Below, one piece after another: positions 26,231 to 35,056 of a stretch of DNA of 64,000 nucleotides (positions within the stretch are counted from its first letter, which is position 1; each line of letters opens with the position of its first letter). Both the position numbers and the translations under genes were made by a program. The stretch comes from Chimaeribacter arupi (GTDB lineage: Bacteria > Pseudomonadota > Gammaproteobacteria > Enterobacterales > Enterobacteriaceae). The notes below the pieces were generated by a model. It saw nothing but the letters and a program-made list of their open reading frames with translations. It made no database searches and was not told the DNA's origin. The DNA lies in assembly GCF_002858805.1 (NCBI RefSeq), contig NZ_PJZI01000006.1, forward strand, positions 62,001 to 126,000, written 5' to 3'.

Positions 26231-27409
26231 ATGCCTATCACGTTATTTGCGCTGATGCTGGGTGTTTTTTGCCTGGGCACTGCCGAGATTGTTATTTCTG
26301 GATTGCTGCCTGTCGTGGCGTCTGACCTGTCGGTATCGCTGCCGGATGCGGGGCTGCTTGTTACCGGGTATGCGCTGGGTGTCACGATTATTGGCCCATT
26401 CGTCACACTGCTGACCTCACGTGTACCCCGCAAGACTCTGGTGCTAGGGCTGATGTTACCGTTCATTCTCGGCAATGTCTGGGCAGTGCTGGCCTCTGAT
26501 TATCAGATGCTGATGGCCGCACGTATTTTAACGTCAATCAGCCACGGAACCTTTGTCGCGGTTGCCTTTAGTCTTGCCGTGACGTTGTCTCCGCCGGATA
26601 AACAAGGCTCCGCCATGGCTAAAATTGCGCTGGGTTTTAATCTGGCGAATGCGTTGGGCGGGCCGCTGGGAACCTTCATCGGCCAAAATCTGGGATGGCG
26701 TGCGACCTTCGTGGCGATTGTGATGATTGCCGTTATTTCCGTCGCATTGATTGCCATGTTCATGCCTGCAAAATTACCACAAACCGGGCAATCAAAACCT
26801 GGTGCGATGCGCCGCGAGCTGAATGCCCTGACTAACCCAACGCTTGTGTTTGCGATAATCACCACGGTACTGGCACAGGGCGCGGTATTCACCGCCTCTA
26901 CCTACATTGTGCCGCTGTTAATGGACGTCAGTCACTTTAGCCCTTCCGCGGTTTCAGGCCTGCTTATTGTGTTCGGCATCGGTGCCATTATGGGTAACTT
27001 CGCAGGTGGCCGGCTTGCCGATAAACATGTTATGCGCGGCGTCACGACGGTATTGAGTAGCCTGGTGATTGTGCTCGTCATATTCTGGGCAACTAGCATT
27101 ATCCCTGTGCTTTCTGCCATTACATTGTTCCTGTTTGGCGCGATCGGCTTCTCAATTATTCCTTCGTTGCAGGCACGTATTCAGTCTCTGGCTGTCGCCG
27201 CACCGACGCTGGCGCTATCGGTTAACGTATCCGCATTTAACCTGGGGAACGGGTTAGGGGCCTGGGCGGGAGGCTCGGTGCTGGATCTGGGCTTCGGCAT
27301 TCGTGCTGTGCCGTTAGCGGCGGCTGCGCTGGCCGCCATCAGCCTGCTCATTACCCTGTTTGCCTGGCGTCAAAGCCGCCAACAGATGCCTCAGATCGTA
27401 GGGTCTTAA
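26231..27409 (+). CDS. MFS efflux transporter (cyclitol cluster)
   Basis: 392 residues, 12 membrane segments, DHA1-type efflux family like AraJ and related arabinose/sugar exporters (LGVFCLGTAEIVISGLLP; LGFNLANALGGPLGTFIGQ). AAGGAG lies 7 bases before the ATG, 80 bases after the previous gene. An exporter of this type in a biosynthetic operon suggests that the product is secreted or is self-toxic. Confidence 0.78.
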   Translation: MPITLFALMLGVFCLGTAEIVISGLLPVVASDLSVSLPDAGLLVTGYALGVTIIGPFVTLLTSRVPRKTLVLGLMLPFILGNVWAVLASDYQMLMAARILTSISHGTFVAVAFSLAVTLSPPDKQGSAMAKIALGFNLANALGGPLGTFIGQNLGWRATFVAIVMIAVISVALIAMFMPAKLPQTGQSKPGAMRRELNALTNPTLVFAIITTVLAQGAVFTASTYIVPLLMDVSHFSPSAVSGLLIVFGIGAIMGNFAGGRLADKHVMRGVTTVLSSLVIVLVIFWATSIIPVLSAITLFLFGAIGFSIIPSLQARIQSLAVAAPTLALSVNVSAFNLGNGLGAWAGGSVLDLGFGIRAVPLAAAALAAISLLITLFAWRQSRQQMPQIVGS

Positions 27410-27510
27410 CGCGTATCATGACCAACAGCATCAGCAAGGTGTGAGCCGCATGCCACTAAACGGTGGCATGCATTCAGGCAAGATTAATCATATTAAATTC
27501 AGGAAGAACT

Positions 27511-28578
27511 ATGTCCTACTTACCCTGCACGTATAAAACGGCTGAACTGACCAAAGGAACCGTCTCTACCATTGAAAAAAGTTTCCCACGCCATCTCCTT
27601 AATGAAAACACGGTGGTGATTCGGCCAGATTATATGGGCATTTGTCGCGCGGATATAAAAGAGATTATCGGCTCCAGAGATATCCCTACAGACCGCGGCC
27701 CCTTATTTGGCCATGAATTAGTGGGGCCGGTGGTGTTTGCAGGCACAGGCACCGGTTTTCAGGAAGGTGAACTGGTCACTTTCAATCCCAATATTACGCC
27801 AAACCGCACCACGGGTTTTGCTGAATATATGTTCATACATGGCTCTGACGTTGAACTGGATCAGGCCATTATCCGGGTACCTGAATATGACATTATCCAT
27901 AACATCTGGATGCCGGAACCCATGGCCTGCATTGTCCATGCTACCCGTAAACTCTTGGAACTCTCGAAACTTACTACGTTGGAAGGTAAGCGAGTCGGCA
28001 TTATCGGTGCCGGATGCTCAGGGATTATGTTTGCCATGTATGCGAAGCATCTTGGGGCATCGGTGTGTTTGTTTAACCGCGGCGAAATGCGGCGCAACTT
28101 TGCTTTAGAGGAACAACTATTACAGGCGGATGAAGTCTGTTCCCTTACCAAGACACACGCCCACAGCAATGCTTTTGACGTTGTCATTGTGGTATCGACA
28201 AGGGTAACGCAGGATATTTTACGCATTGCTGCCGATTTAGCGGCTGATAAGGCAATCTTGCATATTTACGGCGGCACGCGTGAAAACGATAAATTTCTGA
28301 CAACGTCAGCGGATATCGATCTTATCCGCAGGCAGGAGCTTATCCACGCCACCGAGTATGCAGGAAAGCATCTGAGAATTTCGGGTGCCTATGGCTGTTA
28401 TAAAGACGATTATGAAGAAAGCTTCAGGCTGCATAATGCGTACCCTGAGCAGTTTCCTCTCGAGAAAATTGTCTCCAAAGAGATTGATTTTGGAGATTTT
28501 TCAAAGCTGGTCATGCAGGTAGCGTCCGGGGAAAAAGATTACCCTGGAAAAGTGGTGGTCAGAACCAATTTTGAGTAA
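27511..28578 (+). CDS. second zinc-type medium-chain dehydrogenase (cyclitol cluster)
   Basis: 355 residues. Zinc ligands appear as Cys in MGICRADIK, His-Glu in LFGHELVGP, and Glu in WMPEPMAC. The Rossmann motif is VGIIGAGCSGIMF. It is only distantly like the other dehydrogenase of the cluster, and the segment after the NAD site is unusual. AGGAAG precedes the ATG chosen (MSYLP); an earlier start is in frame but unsupported. It ends the cluster, 101 bases after the exporter, and lies in the same AT-richer stretch. Confidence 0.75.
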   Translation: MSYLPCTYKTAELTKGTVSTIEKSFPRHLLNENTVVIRPDYMGICRADIKEIIGSRDIPTDRGPLFGHELVGPVVFAGTGTGFQEGELVTFNPNITPNRTTGFAEYMFIHGSDVELDQAIIRVPEYDIIHNIWMPEPMACIVHATRKLLELSKLTTLEGKRVGIIGAGCSGIMFAMYAKHLGASVCLFNRGEMRRNFALEEQLLQADEVCSLTKTHAHSNAFDVVIVVSTRVTQDILRIAADLAADKAILHIYGGTRENDKFLTTSADIDLIRRQELIHATEYAGKHLRISGAYGCYKDDYEESFRLHNAYPEQFPLEKIVSKEIDFGDFSKLVMQVASGEKDYPGKVVVRTNFE

Positions 28579-29003
28579 CCCCCTGTAAATGTTAGTGCGG
28601 CCTGCCTGTAGGTTATCTACGGACGTATAACACCTCGCCCTTTCGGGGCGAGGATATCAGCGCGGCCACGACGTCACCTCTTTTGCTCCTCCTCCTATAC
28701 GCCGCTTAAAGACCGCCGGTTGCAGTAAACGCGTGACAGCAGCTGAAATACCCCCTTAACCCGGCGGATATTCACCTTTGCGTTACATTTTATTTCCCAC
28801 AGAAGGTTTATTTGCAACTAAGCAACTGGGGTTTCTCCTGCGCCTGCCGATAGTAATACCCACGAGTCACCTTCTGTGAACGCTTCCCTCGCCCCTGTCT
28901 GTGAGCAGAATGCAGGGTGCACAGAGGCGTATTCGCATGGCACAGTGCCGGGGAGACATTTTCACTGCTTTCTTCATTTTTCAGCGCAACAGGACACCCG
29001 ATT
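28579..29003. other. gap with a GC hairpin after the cyclitol cluster
   Basis: CCTCGCCC-tttcg-GGGCGAGG (28633-28653) may end the cyclitol transcript, although no T-run follows. The rest of the gap shows no gene; it should carry the promoter of the diguanylate cyclase. Confidence 0.5.
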
Positions 29004-30554
29004 GTGAACGCCAAATCCGGCACGACCTCCTTGTCACTCACGCATACCCCGCTGGGCAAAAGCATGATGGCGTTTCTGCTGCTGACGGCACTCGCTGTCA
29101 TCGTGATTAATGGGTGGTCCCTGTGGAGCGCCTGGCAGCACAGGCTGAAAGAGAAAGAAGATGATGCCCGGAACCTCTCGGTGTCGCTGGCCCGTCAGGC
29201 CGAGGATACCTTTCTCCAGGTGGATATCTCGCTTGGCGAGGTGGTCAGGCACCTCCGGCAGAACGGCCCGGACTATGCCGCCACGCCCGCTTTTACCCGC
29301 CAGTTGCAGGAGCAGCAGGGCAAACTGACGCAACTGCACTCCCTGTCGGTTTTTGATGCCCACGGAAACCGGGTAGCTTCCTCGGGGCGTTACGTACCGG
29401 CCACATCCAACAACGCTGACCGGGAGTATTTTATCTGGCACCGCACCCACGCAGACACCAACGTGCATATCAGCCATGTCACTTACAGCCGCTCCACGTC
29501 GGATCTGTTTATTCCGGTATCCGTGCGCCTCAATGACAGCGCGGGCAACTTTGCCGGGATCGCGCTGGCGGCGGTGAAGGTGGATTACTTCAAACATTTT
29601 TACAGCTATTACACCCTGGGCGAGCGGGATGAACTGGGGCTGATCCTGGCGGATACCTCCATCCTCTACATGCGCCCGTTCCCGGATACCTATATTGACA
29701 GAAGGCTGACCGCCAGCCCGCTGTTCAAAACGCCGCCAAAAGCGCTGAACAGCGGCAACGAGACGTGGCGCTCCTCGCTGGATGGCGTAAACCGCATCTT
29801 CGGCCATGCCCGCTTCGGGCGATACCCGCTGATCGTGCTGGTGGGCTATGACCGGGACAGATTGCGATCGGAATGGCTGGCCGCCAACCTGACCTCCGTC
29901 ACGCTGAATGTGGTGCTGTTGGCGGTGCTGATGGGAATGGGGCTGGTTGTGCTGAGGCAGGTCAGAACCAGCATCAGGAATCAGCTCGAGCTGACCCAGA
30001 CCAAAGACGAACTCACCACCCTCAACCGCACTTTACAGTCGCTGGCACTGGTGGACAGCCTGACCGGCCTGGCAAACCGCCGGCATTTTGACGCGCTGCT
30101 TGCGCAGGGCCTGGCGCGGTCGCAGAAATCCGGTGAGCCGATCTCGCTTATCATGATGGATATCGACTTTTTCAAACACTATAACGACACCTACGGGCAC
30201 GTCGCGGGGGACATGTGCCTGAAAAAGGTAGGTGGCCTGCTCAGCAACATTACATATCGCCATACTGACCTGGTGGCCCGTTACGGCGGGGAGGAGTTTG
30301 CGATTATTCTGCCTTTCGCGAATGCAGCCGACGCGAAACAGTTAGCTGACCGGGCGGTGAGGGCGGTCAATGGGGCGGGCATGGTACACGGGGCCACGCT
30401 GCTGCCCCATAAAGTGGTCACGATCAGCGCCGGGTGCTGCACGATTATTGCGGATGGGCATGAGGGCGAGGCCACCGAGTTCCGGGAACGGGCAGACGCG
30501 ATGCTTTATGAGGCCAAACGCCTTGGCCGCAACCGGGCGCACGCGGAAACGTAG
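29004..30554 (+). CDS. membrane diguanylate cyclase with Cache-type sensor
   Basis: 516 residues from a GTG start preceded by AGGA. A membrane segment at about residues 17-37 is followed by a periplasmic sensor region of Cache/PDC type (SSGRYVPATSNNADREYF is typical). A second membrane helix lies near 300, then a GGDEF domain. The active-site motif is GGEEF and the inhibitory RxxD site (RHTD) stands five residues before it, so synthesis of cyclic di-GMP with product inhibition is expected. The ligand is unknown. The protein may instead start at MMAFLL. Confidence 0.85.
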   Translation: MNAKSGTTSLSLTHTPLGKSMMAFLLLTALAVIVINGWSLWSAWQHRLKEKEDDARNLSVSLARQAEDTFLQVDISLGEVVRHLRQNGPDYAATPAFTRQLQEQQGKLTQLHSLSVFDAHGNRVASSGRYVPATSNNADREYFIWHRTHADTNVHISHVTYSRSTSDLFIPVSVRLNDSAGNFAGIALAAVKVDYFKHFYSYYTLGERDELGLILADTSILYMRPFPDTYIDRRLTASPLFKTPPKALNSGNETWRSSLDGVNRIFGHARFGRYPLIVLVGYDRDRLRSEWLAANLTSVTLNVVLLAVLMGMGLVVLRQVRTSIRNQLELTQTKDELTTLNRTLQSLALVDSLTGLANRRHFDALLAQGLARSQKSGEPISLIMMDIDFFKHYNDTYGHVAGDMCLKKVGGLLSNITYRHTDLVARYGGEEFAIILPFANAADAKQLADRAVRAVNGAGMVHGATLLPHKVVTISAGCCTIIADGHEGEATEFRERADAMLYEAKRLGRNRAHAET

Positions 30555-30677
30555 CCCGCCGCCGGTTAACGTTATCCTGCCGGGAGGGCATCGGCAAGGG
30601 GAACCGGTAATAACAGGCCGGTCGTTATCGCGGCAAAAACCTTAAAACTCCCGTTTCACGATAATATAGCCGTTGAA
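30511..30677. repeat. duplicated segment, copy 1
   Basis: Runs from the last codons of the diguanylate cyclase into the 3' end of the first immunity-like gene. The block GGCCGCAACCGGGCGCAC and the 3' codons for RFNGYIIVKREF recur about 600 bases downstream. Confidence 0.7.
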
Positions 30678-31079
30678 TCTTACCGAGCACTCGTTGTCAT
30701 TAACCAGTGCTGAGGTCAGGAAAACATTGTGCTTCCCCGTGTTATTCTCATAGGTATATTTAACAATCAGGTTTCTGGTATTGTCGTTATAATATATCTG
30801 TTTATATTCCTCAGCGGATAACCAACCTTTTCCCTCTTGCCTTGCTTCATTAACCGCAAACTGCTCAGCCAATATTTCAGTCATTTTGGTGTTGTCGATT
30901 AATTCAGCACGGGTTTTATCTTCCTGAAGTATTCGGGCATCTATCCCCATATCCTGTTCCATGGCATTGACCATCCCGATGCCAATTGACGCGTGGGGAA
31001 CGATACAAGGATTTTTTTCAACAGCGCCCAGGCCGGACGATGTCAAGGTTAACGCAATAATCAGTACGCGATTTATCAT
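30642..31079 (-). CDS. periplasmic protein, immunity-like paralogue 1
   Basis: 145 residues; I do not recognise the family. A signal peptide covers about residues 1-18 (VLIIALTLTSSGLGA). Cys25 and a Cys in the NDNECSVRF segment near the C terminus could form a disulfide. It is clearly a paralogue of the next gene on this strand: the same ASIGIGM/RSIGVSM region, the KYTYEN/EYDYIN strand and an identical C-terminal RFNGYIIVKREF. Tandem divergent paralogues behind a decayed Hcp gene resemble T6SS immunity genes; function is unproven. Confidence 0.55.
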   Translation of the reverse strand: MINRVLIIALTLTSSGLGAVEKNPCIVPHASIGIGMVNAMEQDMGIDARILQEDKTRAELIDNTKMTEILAEQFAVNEARQEGKGWLSAEEYKQIYYNDNTRNLIVKYTYENNTGKHNVFLTSALVNDNECSVRFNGYIIVKREF

Positions 31080-31110
31080 ATAACGACAACCTCTTTATCA
31101 TTGCTCTATA

Positions 31111-31275
31111 AGGCCACACGCTGCGGCCGCAACCGGGCGCACACAAAGGGGTAAGCGCCCTTTGCCCCGGCACCCTGCCGGGAACGTAACGGCAGGGAGA
31201 ACCGGTATAAAAGCCCGGTTGTTATCGCGGCAAAAAACCTTAAAACTCCCGTTTCACGATAATATAGCCGTTGAA
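31111..31275. repeat. duplicated segment, copy 2
   Basis: Contains AGGCC...GGCCGCAACCGGGCGCAC, matching the 3' end of the diguanylate cyclase gene although that gene is not here, then the shared GGTTGTTATCGCGG-like stretch and the common 3' end of the paralogous genes. The offset from copy 1 is about 600 bases. Confidence 0.7.
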
Positions 31276-31683
31276 CCGTATGCTGCATTCATCATCATTA
31301 ATAATGTGTGAGGCTAAAATAATATTGTGTTTATGCTCCCTATTGATGTAGTCATATTCCACAATAATATTCTGTGCATTTGATTGCCTATAAATATCGC
31401 TGTAGTCACTTTCTTTTAATGGGTTACCTTCTATTGATTTATAGCTTTGATGGCCATAAAGTTCAGCCAGTTTTTTTGTGACATTTTGTTTGCTTATTAA
31501 TGTCATCTTTGTTTGGTTGAGAAGTAAATCATGCTCTTTTATACCAAAATCATTGATCATGGCATCTGTCATACTTACGCCAATACTTCGATGAATATCA
31601 AGGCAGGGTTCCGGGATAACATCAGCCAGTGCTGAGCATGATGCAAAAAGAAGTAAATAAGAAAGGATTGATTTTTTTCTCAT
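31240..31683 (-). CDS. periplasmic protein, immunity-like paralogue 2
   Basis: 147 residues with a signal peptide (SILSYLLLFASCSALA) and the same two-cysteine layout and C-terminal RFNGYIIVKREF as paralogue 1. Its ATG overlaps the stop of the truncated Hcp gene (CTATGA), so the two are translationally coupled, as effector and immunity genes often are. The DNA is AT-rich relative to its surroundings, suggesting acquisition. Family not recognised. Confidence 0.55.
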   Translation of the reverse strand: MRKKSILSYLLLFASCSALADVIPEPCLDIHRSIGVSMTDAMINDFGIKEHDLLLNQTKMTLISKQNVTKKLAELYGHQSYKSIEGNPLKESDYSDIYRQSNAQNIIVEYDYINREHKHNIILASHIINDDECSIRFNGYIIVKREF

Positions 31684-31862
31684 AGGACGATGAGCTCCCT
31701 GTCGTCACTGTCAGCAGCGCTTTTGGAGTTATGCATAATGGTATTCACCGACACCACCCTGACCCCTTCAGGCAATATATAGTAATACGCCTCCTTATCC
31801 ACCGAACCTTTAATCGGTATACCGGCCTCATCTTTTATCCAGAGACAGGGAGGAATTGCCAT
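31680..31862 (-). pseudogene. internally deleted Hcp-family gene
   Basis: 60 residues. The first 24 (MAIPPCLWIKDEAGIPIKGSVD) match the start of Hcp proteins, which form the T6SS tube. The remaining 36 or so (beginning KEAYYYILPEG) do not match Hcp and the rest of the Hcp fold is missing. It may be an in-frame deletion joining an Hcp N terminus to the tail of a C-terminal toxin extension (Hcp-ET type). GGAGA lies before the ATG. It is coupled to paralogue 2. No full Hcp function is possible. Confidence 0.6.
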
Positions 31863-32307
31863 TGATTTTCTCCTGAATGATTAAAAACCCTGTACAGTGT
31901 GCGCCTGTTTTAAACTGACAACAAATATTGAAAATCAATGGGTTAACGTTAATTTATAGTCGTGGTTTATCATTAACGTTTTTCTCAAGACACATATCCC
32001 TCATAAACTTTCCCTGTGTTCTGCCGCCTTGTGCTTTCACCGAAATTGCGCTGATCCGGGTATCACAATTATCCGGCGCGTAATCACACTTTCCTGATAA
32101 GGGTATTGTCTGGTGTTTTTTCTGCTGTAGATTGCTAACTCGAGTTAGCTTGGCGGAAGAGGGTGAGGATAGGCCGCGTGGGGCGCGGGCAATAGGTCTC
32201 CTCTTCGCAGTGGCCGGGCAGACACGGCACAGTGTGCGGCCTGCCGGTGCGGGATGGCCGCATGTTCAGCCTGGGACAAGCAGGCTTTTGCGATGAGGAG
32301 CTAGACC
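31863..32307. other. intergenic gap with operator and leader of the D-arabinose locus
   Basis: The left part is AT-rich (with TTAACGTTAA) and should hold the promoter of the Hcp remnant. The right part holds the 16-base operator described separately and about 160 bases of leader before the GH172 gene. No gene seen. Confidence 0.5.
32134..32149. promoter_or_regulatory. LacI-type operator 1 (GH172 gene)
   Basis: Perfect 16-base palindrome GCTAACTCGAGTTAGC. Related sites lie at 37778-37793 and 37948-37963. The central CG and overall form are typical of LacI/GalR operators. Confidence 0.75.
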
Positions 32308-33615
32308 ATGCATCACATGACATCAGGGCTACTGGGGCATTTGACCAAAACCAGCCAGGCCACCAGCGGGCGCTTTTCCAGCCACGACACCAGCGGGAAA
32401 AATCAGGATTACTGGATGATCGGCGCAGGGGACACTGTGCGGCTGGCGGACATCCAGGGGCCGGGCTGTATTACCCATCTGTGGATGACGCAGTTCTGCC
32501 GCCGCGTGCTCGGGCCGGGGCTGATTGACCCGGCCGCCGGGCAATATGTCGCGCCCATCAATGAGATCAATAACGCGCTCGGCGTCAGCTGGGAAATCCA
32601 CGACCCGGACTACTACCGCAAAGTGTTGCTGAAAATCTACTGGGATGACCAGACCACGCCCTCGGTGTTGGTGCCGCTGGGGGATTTCTTCTGCGTCGGC
32701 CACGGCATCCCGGCCACCTTCACCAGCCTGCCGTTTACCGTCTCTGTCCGGCCGGAAGAGCAGTACCGCCCCGGCGGCACGGCGGCGCTTAACTGCTACC
32801 TGCCGATGCCGTTTAACCGCCGGGCGATTATCGAAGTCGAAAACCAGAACGACGTGCCTTACGGGCAATATTTCCACATCGATTACGAGCAGTACCCGCA
32901 GGCGCTGGGCACCGATACCGCCTATTTCCACGCCAGCTGGCGGCGTGAAGCGCCCTGTGCCGGCTGGGCGCCGGAGTTGCAGGTCAACAGCCCCGAGGTG
33001 AATATTCCGAACCTGGACGGCGCCAATAACTATGTGATCCTCGACATCGAAGGCGAGGGGCATTACATCGGTTGCAACCTGTCGGTGGCCCACGCGCAGG
33101 GCACCTGGTGGGGCGAAGGGGATGACATGATCTTCGTGGACGATGACACCTGGCCGCCGACGCTGGTGGGCACCGGCAGCGAAGACTATTTCAACCATGC
33201 GTGGGGGATGCAGGAGAACGCCTCGCTGATGAACGGCTGCTCGCTGCATGACGCGCATGTGCCGGGGCACCAGACCTGCTACCGCTTCCACCTCACCGAT
33301 CCGGTGCATTTCAAAAAACGTATCCGCGTCACCATGGAACACGGCCACGCCAACCACCTGGCGGATGACTGGGCCACCACCGCCTACTGGTATCAGACCT
33401 TGCCCTCCCAACCGGTCACCATCCAGCCGGTAGAGGAACGGCTGCCGGGGCAACGCACGGGGGAACCGCAGGTGGCGTTAACCCCGGAAATGCAGCAGCA
33501 AAAAGCGCAGGCGCAGCAGCGTTTCGCGGCGATGATGCGCCTGCGCCAGGAGGGTATTGACCAGAAACTGGCGGCCACGCGGCAAAAATCCGCGCTGAAC
33601 CGCCGGACAAAATAA
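32308..33615 (+). CDS. GH172 family glycoside hydrolase (DUF2961)
   Basis: 435 residues, a DUF2961/GH172 protein without a signal peptide, so it acts in the cytoplasm. The family includes bifidobacterial alpha-fructofuranosidase/difructose dianhydride enzymes and exo-alpha-D-arabinofuranosidases. Two glutamates, Glu270 in WWGEGDD and Glu292 in GTGSEDYFN, sit where I recall the catalytic pair of the bifidobacterial enzyme. With a D-arabinose-type isomerase and a D-ribulokinase in the same regulon, release of D-arabinose from an imported D-arabinofuranoside is the best inference. GAGGAG precedes the ATG. Confidence 0.8.
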   Translation: MHHMTSGLLGHLTKTSQATSGRFSSHDTSGKNQDYWMIGAGDTVRLADIQGPGCITHLWMTQFCRRVLGPGLIDPAAGQYVAPINEINNALGVSWEIHDPDYYRKVLLKIYWDDQTTPSVLVPLGDFFCVGHGIPATFTSLPFTVSVRPEEQYRPGGTAALNCYLPMPFNRRAIIEVENQNDVPYGQYFHIDYEQYPQALGTDTAYFHASWRREAPCAGWAPELQVNSPEVNIPNLDGANNYVILDIEGEGHYIGCNLSVAHAQGTWWGEGDDMIFVDDDTWPPTLVGTGSEDYFNHAWGMQENASLMNGCSLHDAHVPGHQTCYRFHLTDPVHFKKRIRVTMEHGHANHLADDWATTAYWYQTLPSQPVTIQPVEERLPGQRTGEPQVALTPEMQQQKAQAQQRFAAMMRLRQEGIDQKLAATRQKSALNRRTK

Positions 33616-33627
33616 CCCTTCCCCCTG

Positions 33628-33652
33628 TCAGGGCAGGGCCAGCCTGCCCTGA
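33628..33652 (+). other. intercistronic hairpin
   Basis: TCAGGGCAGG-gccag-CCTGCCCTGA, a perfect 10-bp stem between the GH172 and symporter genes. Without a T-run it is more likely an mRNA stability or attenuation element than a full terminator. Confidence 0.5.
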
Positions 33653-33680
33653 ACCCGTTGACGTGAACCGAGGTACAGTG

Positions 33681-35045
33681 ATGGATAACCGATTATCTGT
33701 GCTGGAAAAAAGTGCCTATGGCTCGGGTGACATGGCGCTCACCATCTCCATAATTTCAGCCTCTATTTTGATTTACGCTTTCCTGATCCAGGTGGTCGGG
33801 TTAACGCCCGTGGACGCCGGCTGGATCCTGATGGCGGTGCGCACCATTGATGCCATCTCCGACCCGATGATGGGCTGGCTGACCGGCAAAGTGCGCACGC
33901 GCCTCGGCCGTTACCGCCATTGGTTGCTGATTGGCGCGCTGCCGTTCGGCATCTCCCTTTACCTGCTGTTTACCACGTTCGGCCAGAGCTACGGCGAGAA
34001 AATGGCCTGGTCAACCGGGGTTTATATCTTTAACAGCCTGGCATTTACCGTGCTGGCCATTCCTTATATCTCGCTGATCGGCGTGATGACGCGTGACCCG
34101 CAGGAGCGGCTGCTGGCGAACGCGTACCGGTTCCCGATGGCGAAAGTCGCCACGCTGATTGTCTCCACCTTTGTGCCGTATTGGGTCACCAGCGGCGGGG
34201 ATGCGCGCAGCAGTTATGCGAATGCGTTTCTGGTGATTGGGCTGGTCAGCGTCGCGCTGGTGATGTTCTGCGCCTTTAACGTCAAAGAGCGCGTCAAACC
34301 GGAAGCGCCGCCCGAACCGCTGGCGCGGCAGATTTCCGGGCTGGTGAAAAACGATCAATGGCTGGCGCTGAGCCTGGCGATGGTACTGCTGTTTATCGGC
34401 TTGCTGGTGAACGGCAGCATCGCCATCATCTACGGCAAGGAGTTCGCCGGGGCCACCGATGGCTGGGGCATCGCGTTTTTCATGGGCATGGGATCGGTGG
34501 GCGGCATCGTCGGCCCGTTTGTCTCGCTCTGGCTCACGAAACGCTACTGCAAAGTCGCGGTGTTCCGCTGGTCGATGTATGGCTCGGCGCTGGTGTCGGC
34601 GCTGGCCTGGCTGCTGGTGGGGCAGAACGATTTCTACCTGGCGACCGCCTTTTACCTGCTCTGTTCGATCGTCTCGCAGATCAACACCCCGATCCTCTGG
34701 TCATCAATTACTGAAGCCTCGGATTACGGCCGGATTAAAACCGGCATCGACGCGGGCGGGCTGTCGATTGGGATGATCTCGTTTTGCCAGAAATTCGGGA
34801 TGGGATTATCCGGCCCGATCACCGGATACCTGATGACCTGGGTCGGTTACCGCGCCGGTACTGCGCTACAGCCGGAGGCCATCAGCGGGATAGAGGGGAT
34901 CATGACGCTGGTGCCCGCCTTCTTTTATATTGTGGTCGGGCTGGTGATGCGCAAATACATCATCAACAACAGCTACTACAACGCCATGATGGCGGAAAAC
35001 AGCCTGCCCGCCGCCGCAATCAAAGAGCACCAATGGGCGGGCTGA
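33681..35045 (+). CDS. GPH-family sugar:cation symporter (MelB-like)
   Basis: 454 residues with 12 membrane helices of the glycoside-pentoside-hexuronide:cation symporter family. Family features include the YGSGDMALTISI start, DAISDPMMGWLTGKVRTRLGRYR in the first loop, and the mid-protein FNVKERVKP loop. Members import oligosaccharides, pentosides or hexuronides with H+ or Na+. GAGG lies before the ATG used (MDNRL). It follows the GH172 gene by 65 bases, so it probably imports that enzyme's substrate. Confidence 0.83.
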   Translation: MDNRLSVLEKSAYGSGDMALTISIISASILIYAFLIQVVGLTPVDAGWILMAVRTIDAISDPMMGWLTGKVRTRLGRYRHWLLIGALPFGISLYLLFTTFGQSYGEKMAWSTGVYIFNSLAFTVLAIPYISLIGVMTRDPQERLLANAYRFPMAKVATLIVSTFVPYWVTSGGDARSSYANAFLVIGLVSVALVMFCAFNVKERVKPEAPPEPLARQISGLVKNDQWLALSLAMVLLFIGLLVNGSIAIIYGKEFAGATDGWGIAFFMGMGSVGGIVGPFVSLWLTKRYCKVAVFRWSMYGSALVSALAWLLVGQNDFYLATAFYLLCSIVSQINTPILWSSITEASDYGRIKTGIDAGGLSIGMISFCQKFGMGLSGPITGYLMTWVGYRAGTALQPEAISGIEGIMTLVPAFFYIVVGLVMRKYIINNSYYNAMMAENSLPAAAIKEHQWAG

Positions 35046-35056
35046 CGGGACGGCGG

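Noticed and set aside
28633-28653. A strong intrinsic terminator after the cyclitol cluster
   Set aside because: The hairpin is perfect but no T-run follows, so it is listed only as a hairpin in the gap.
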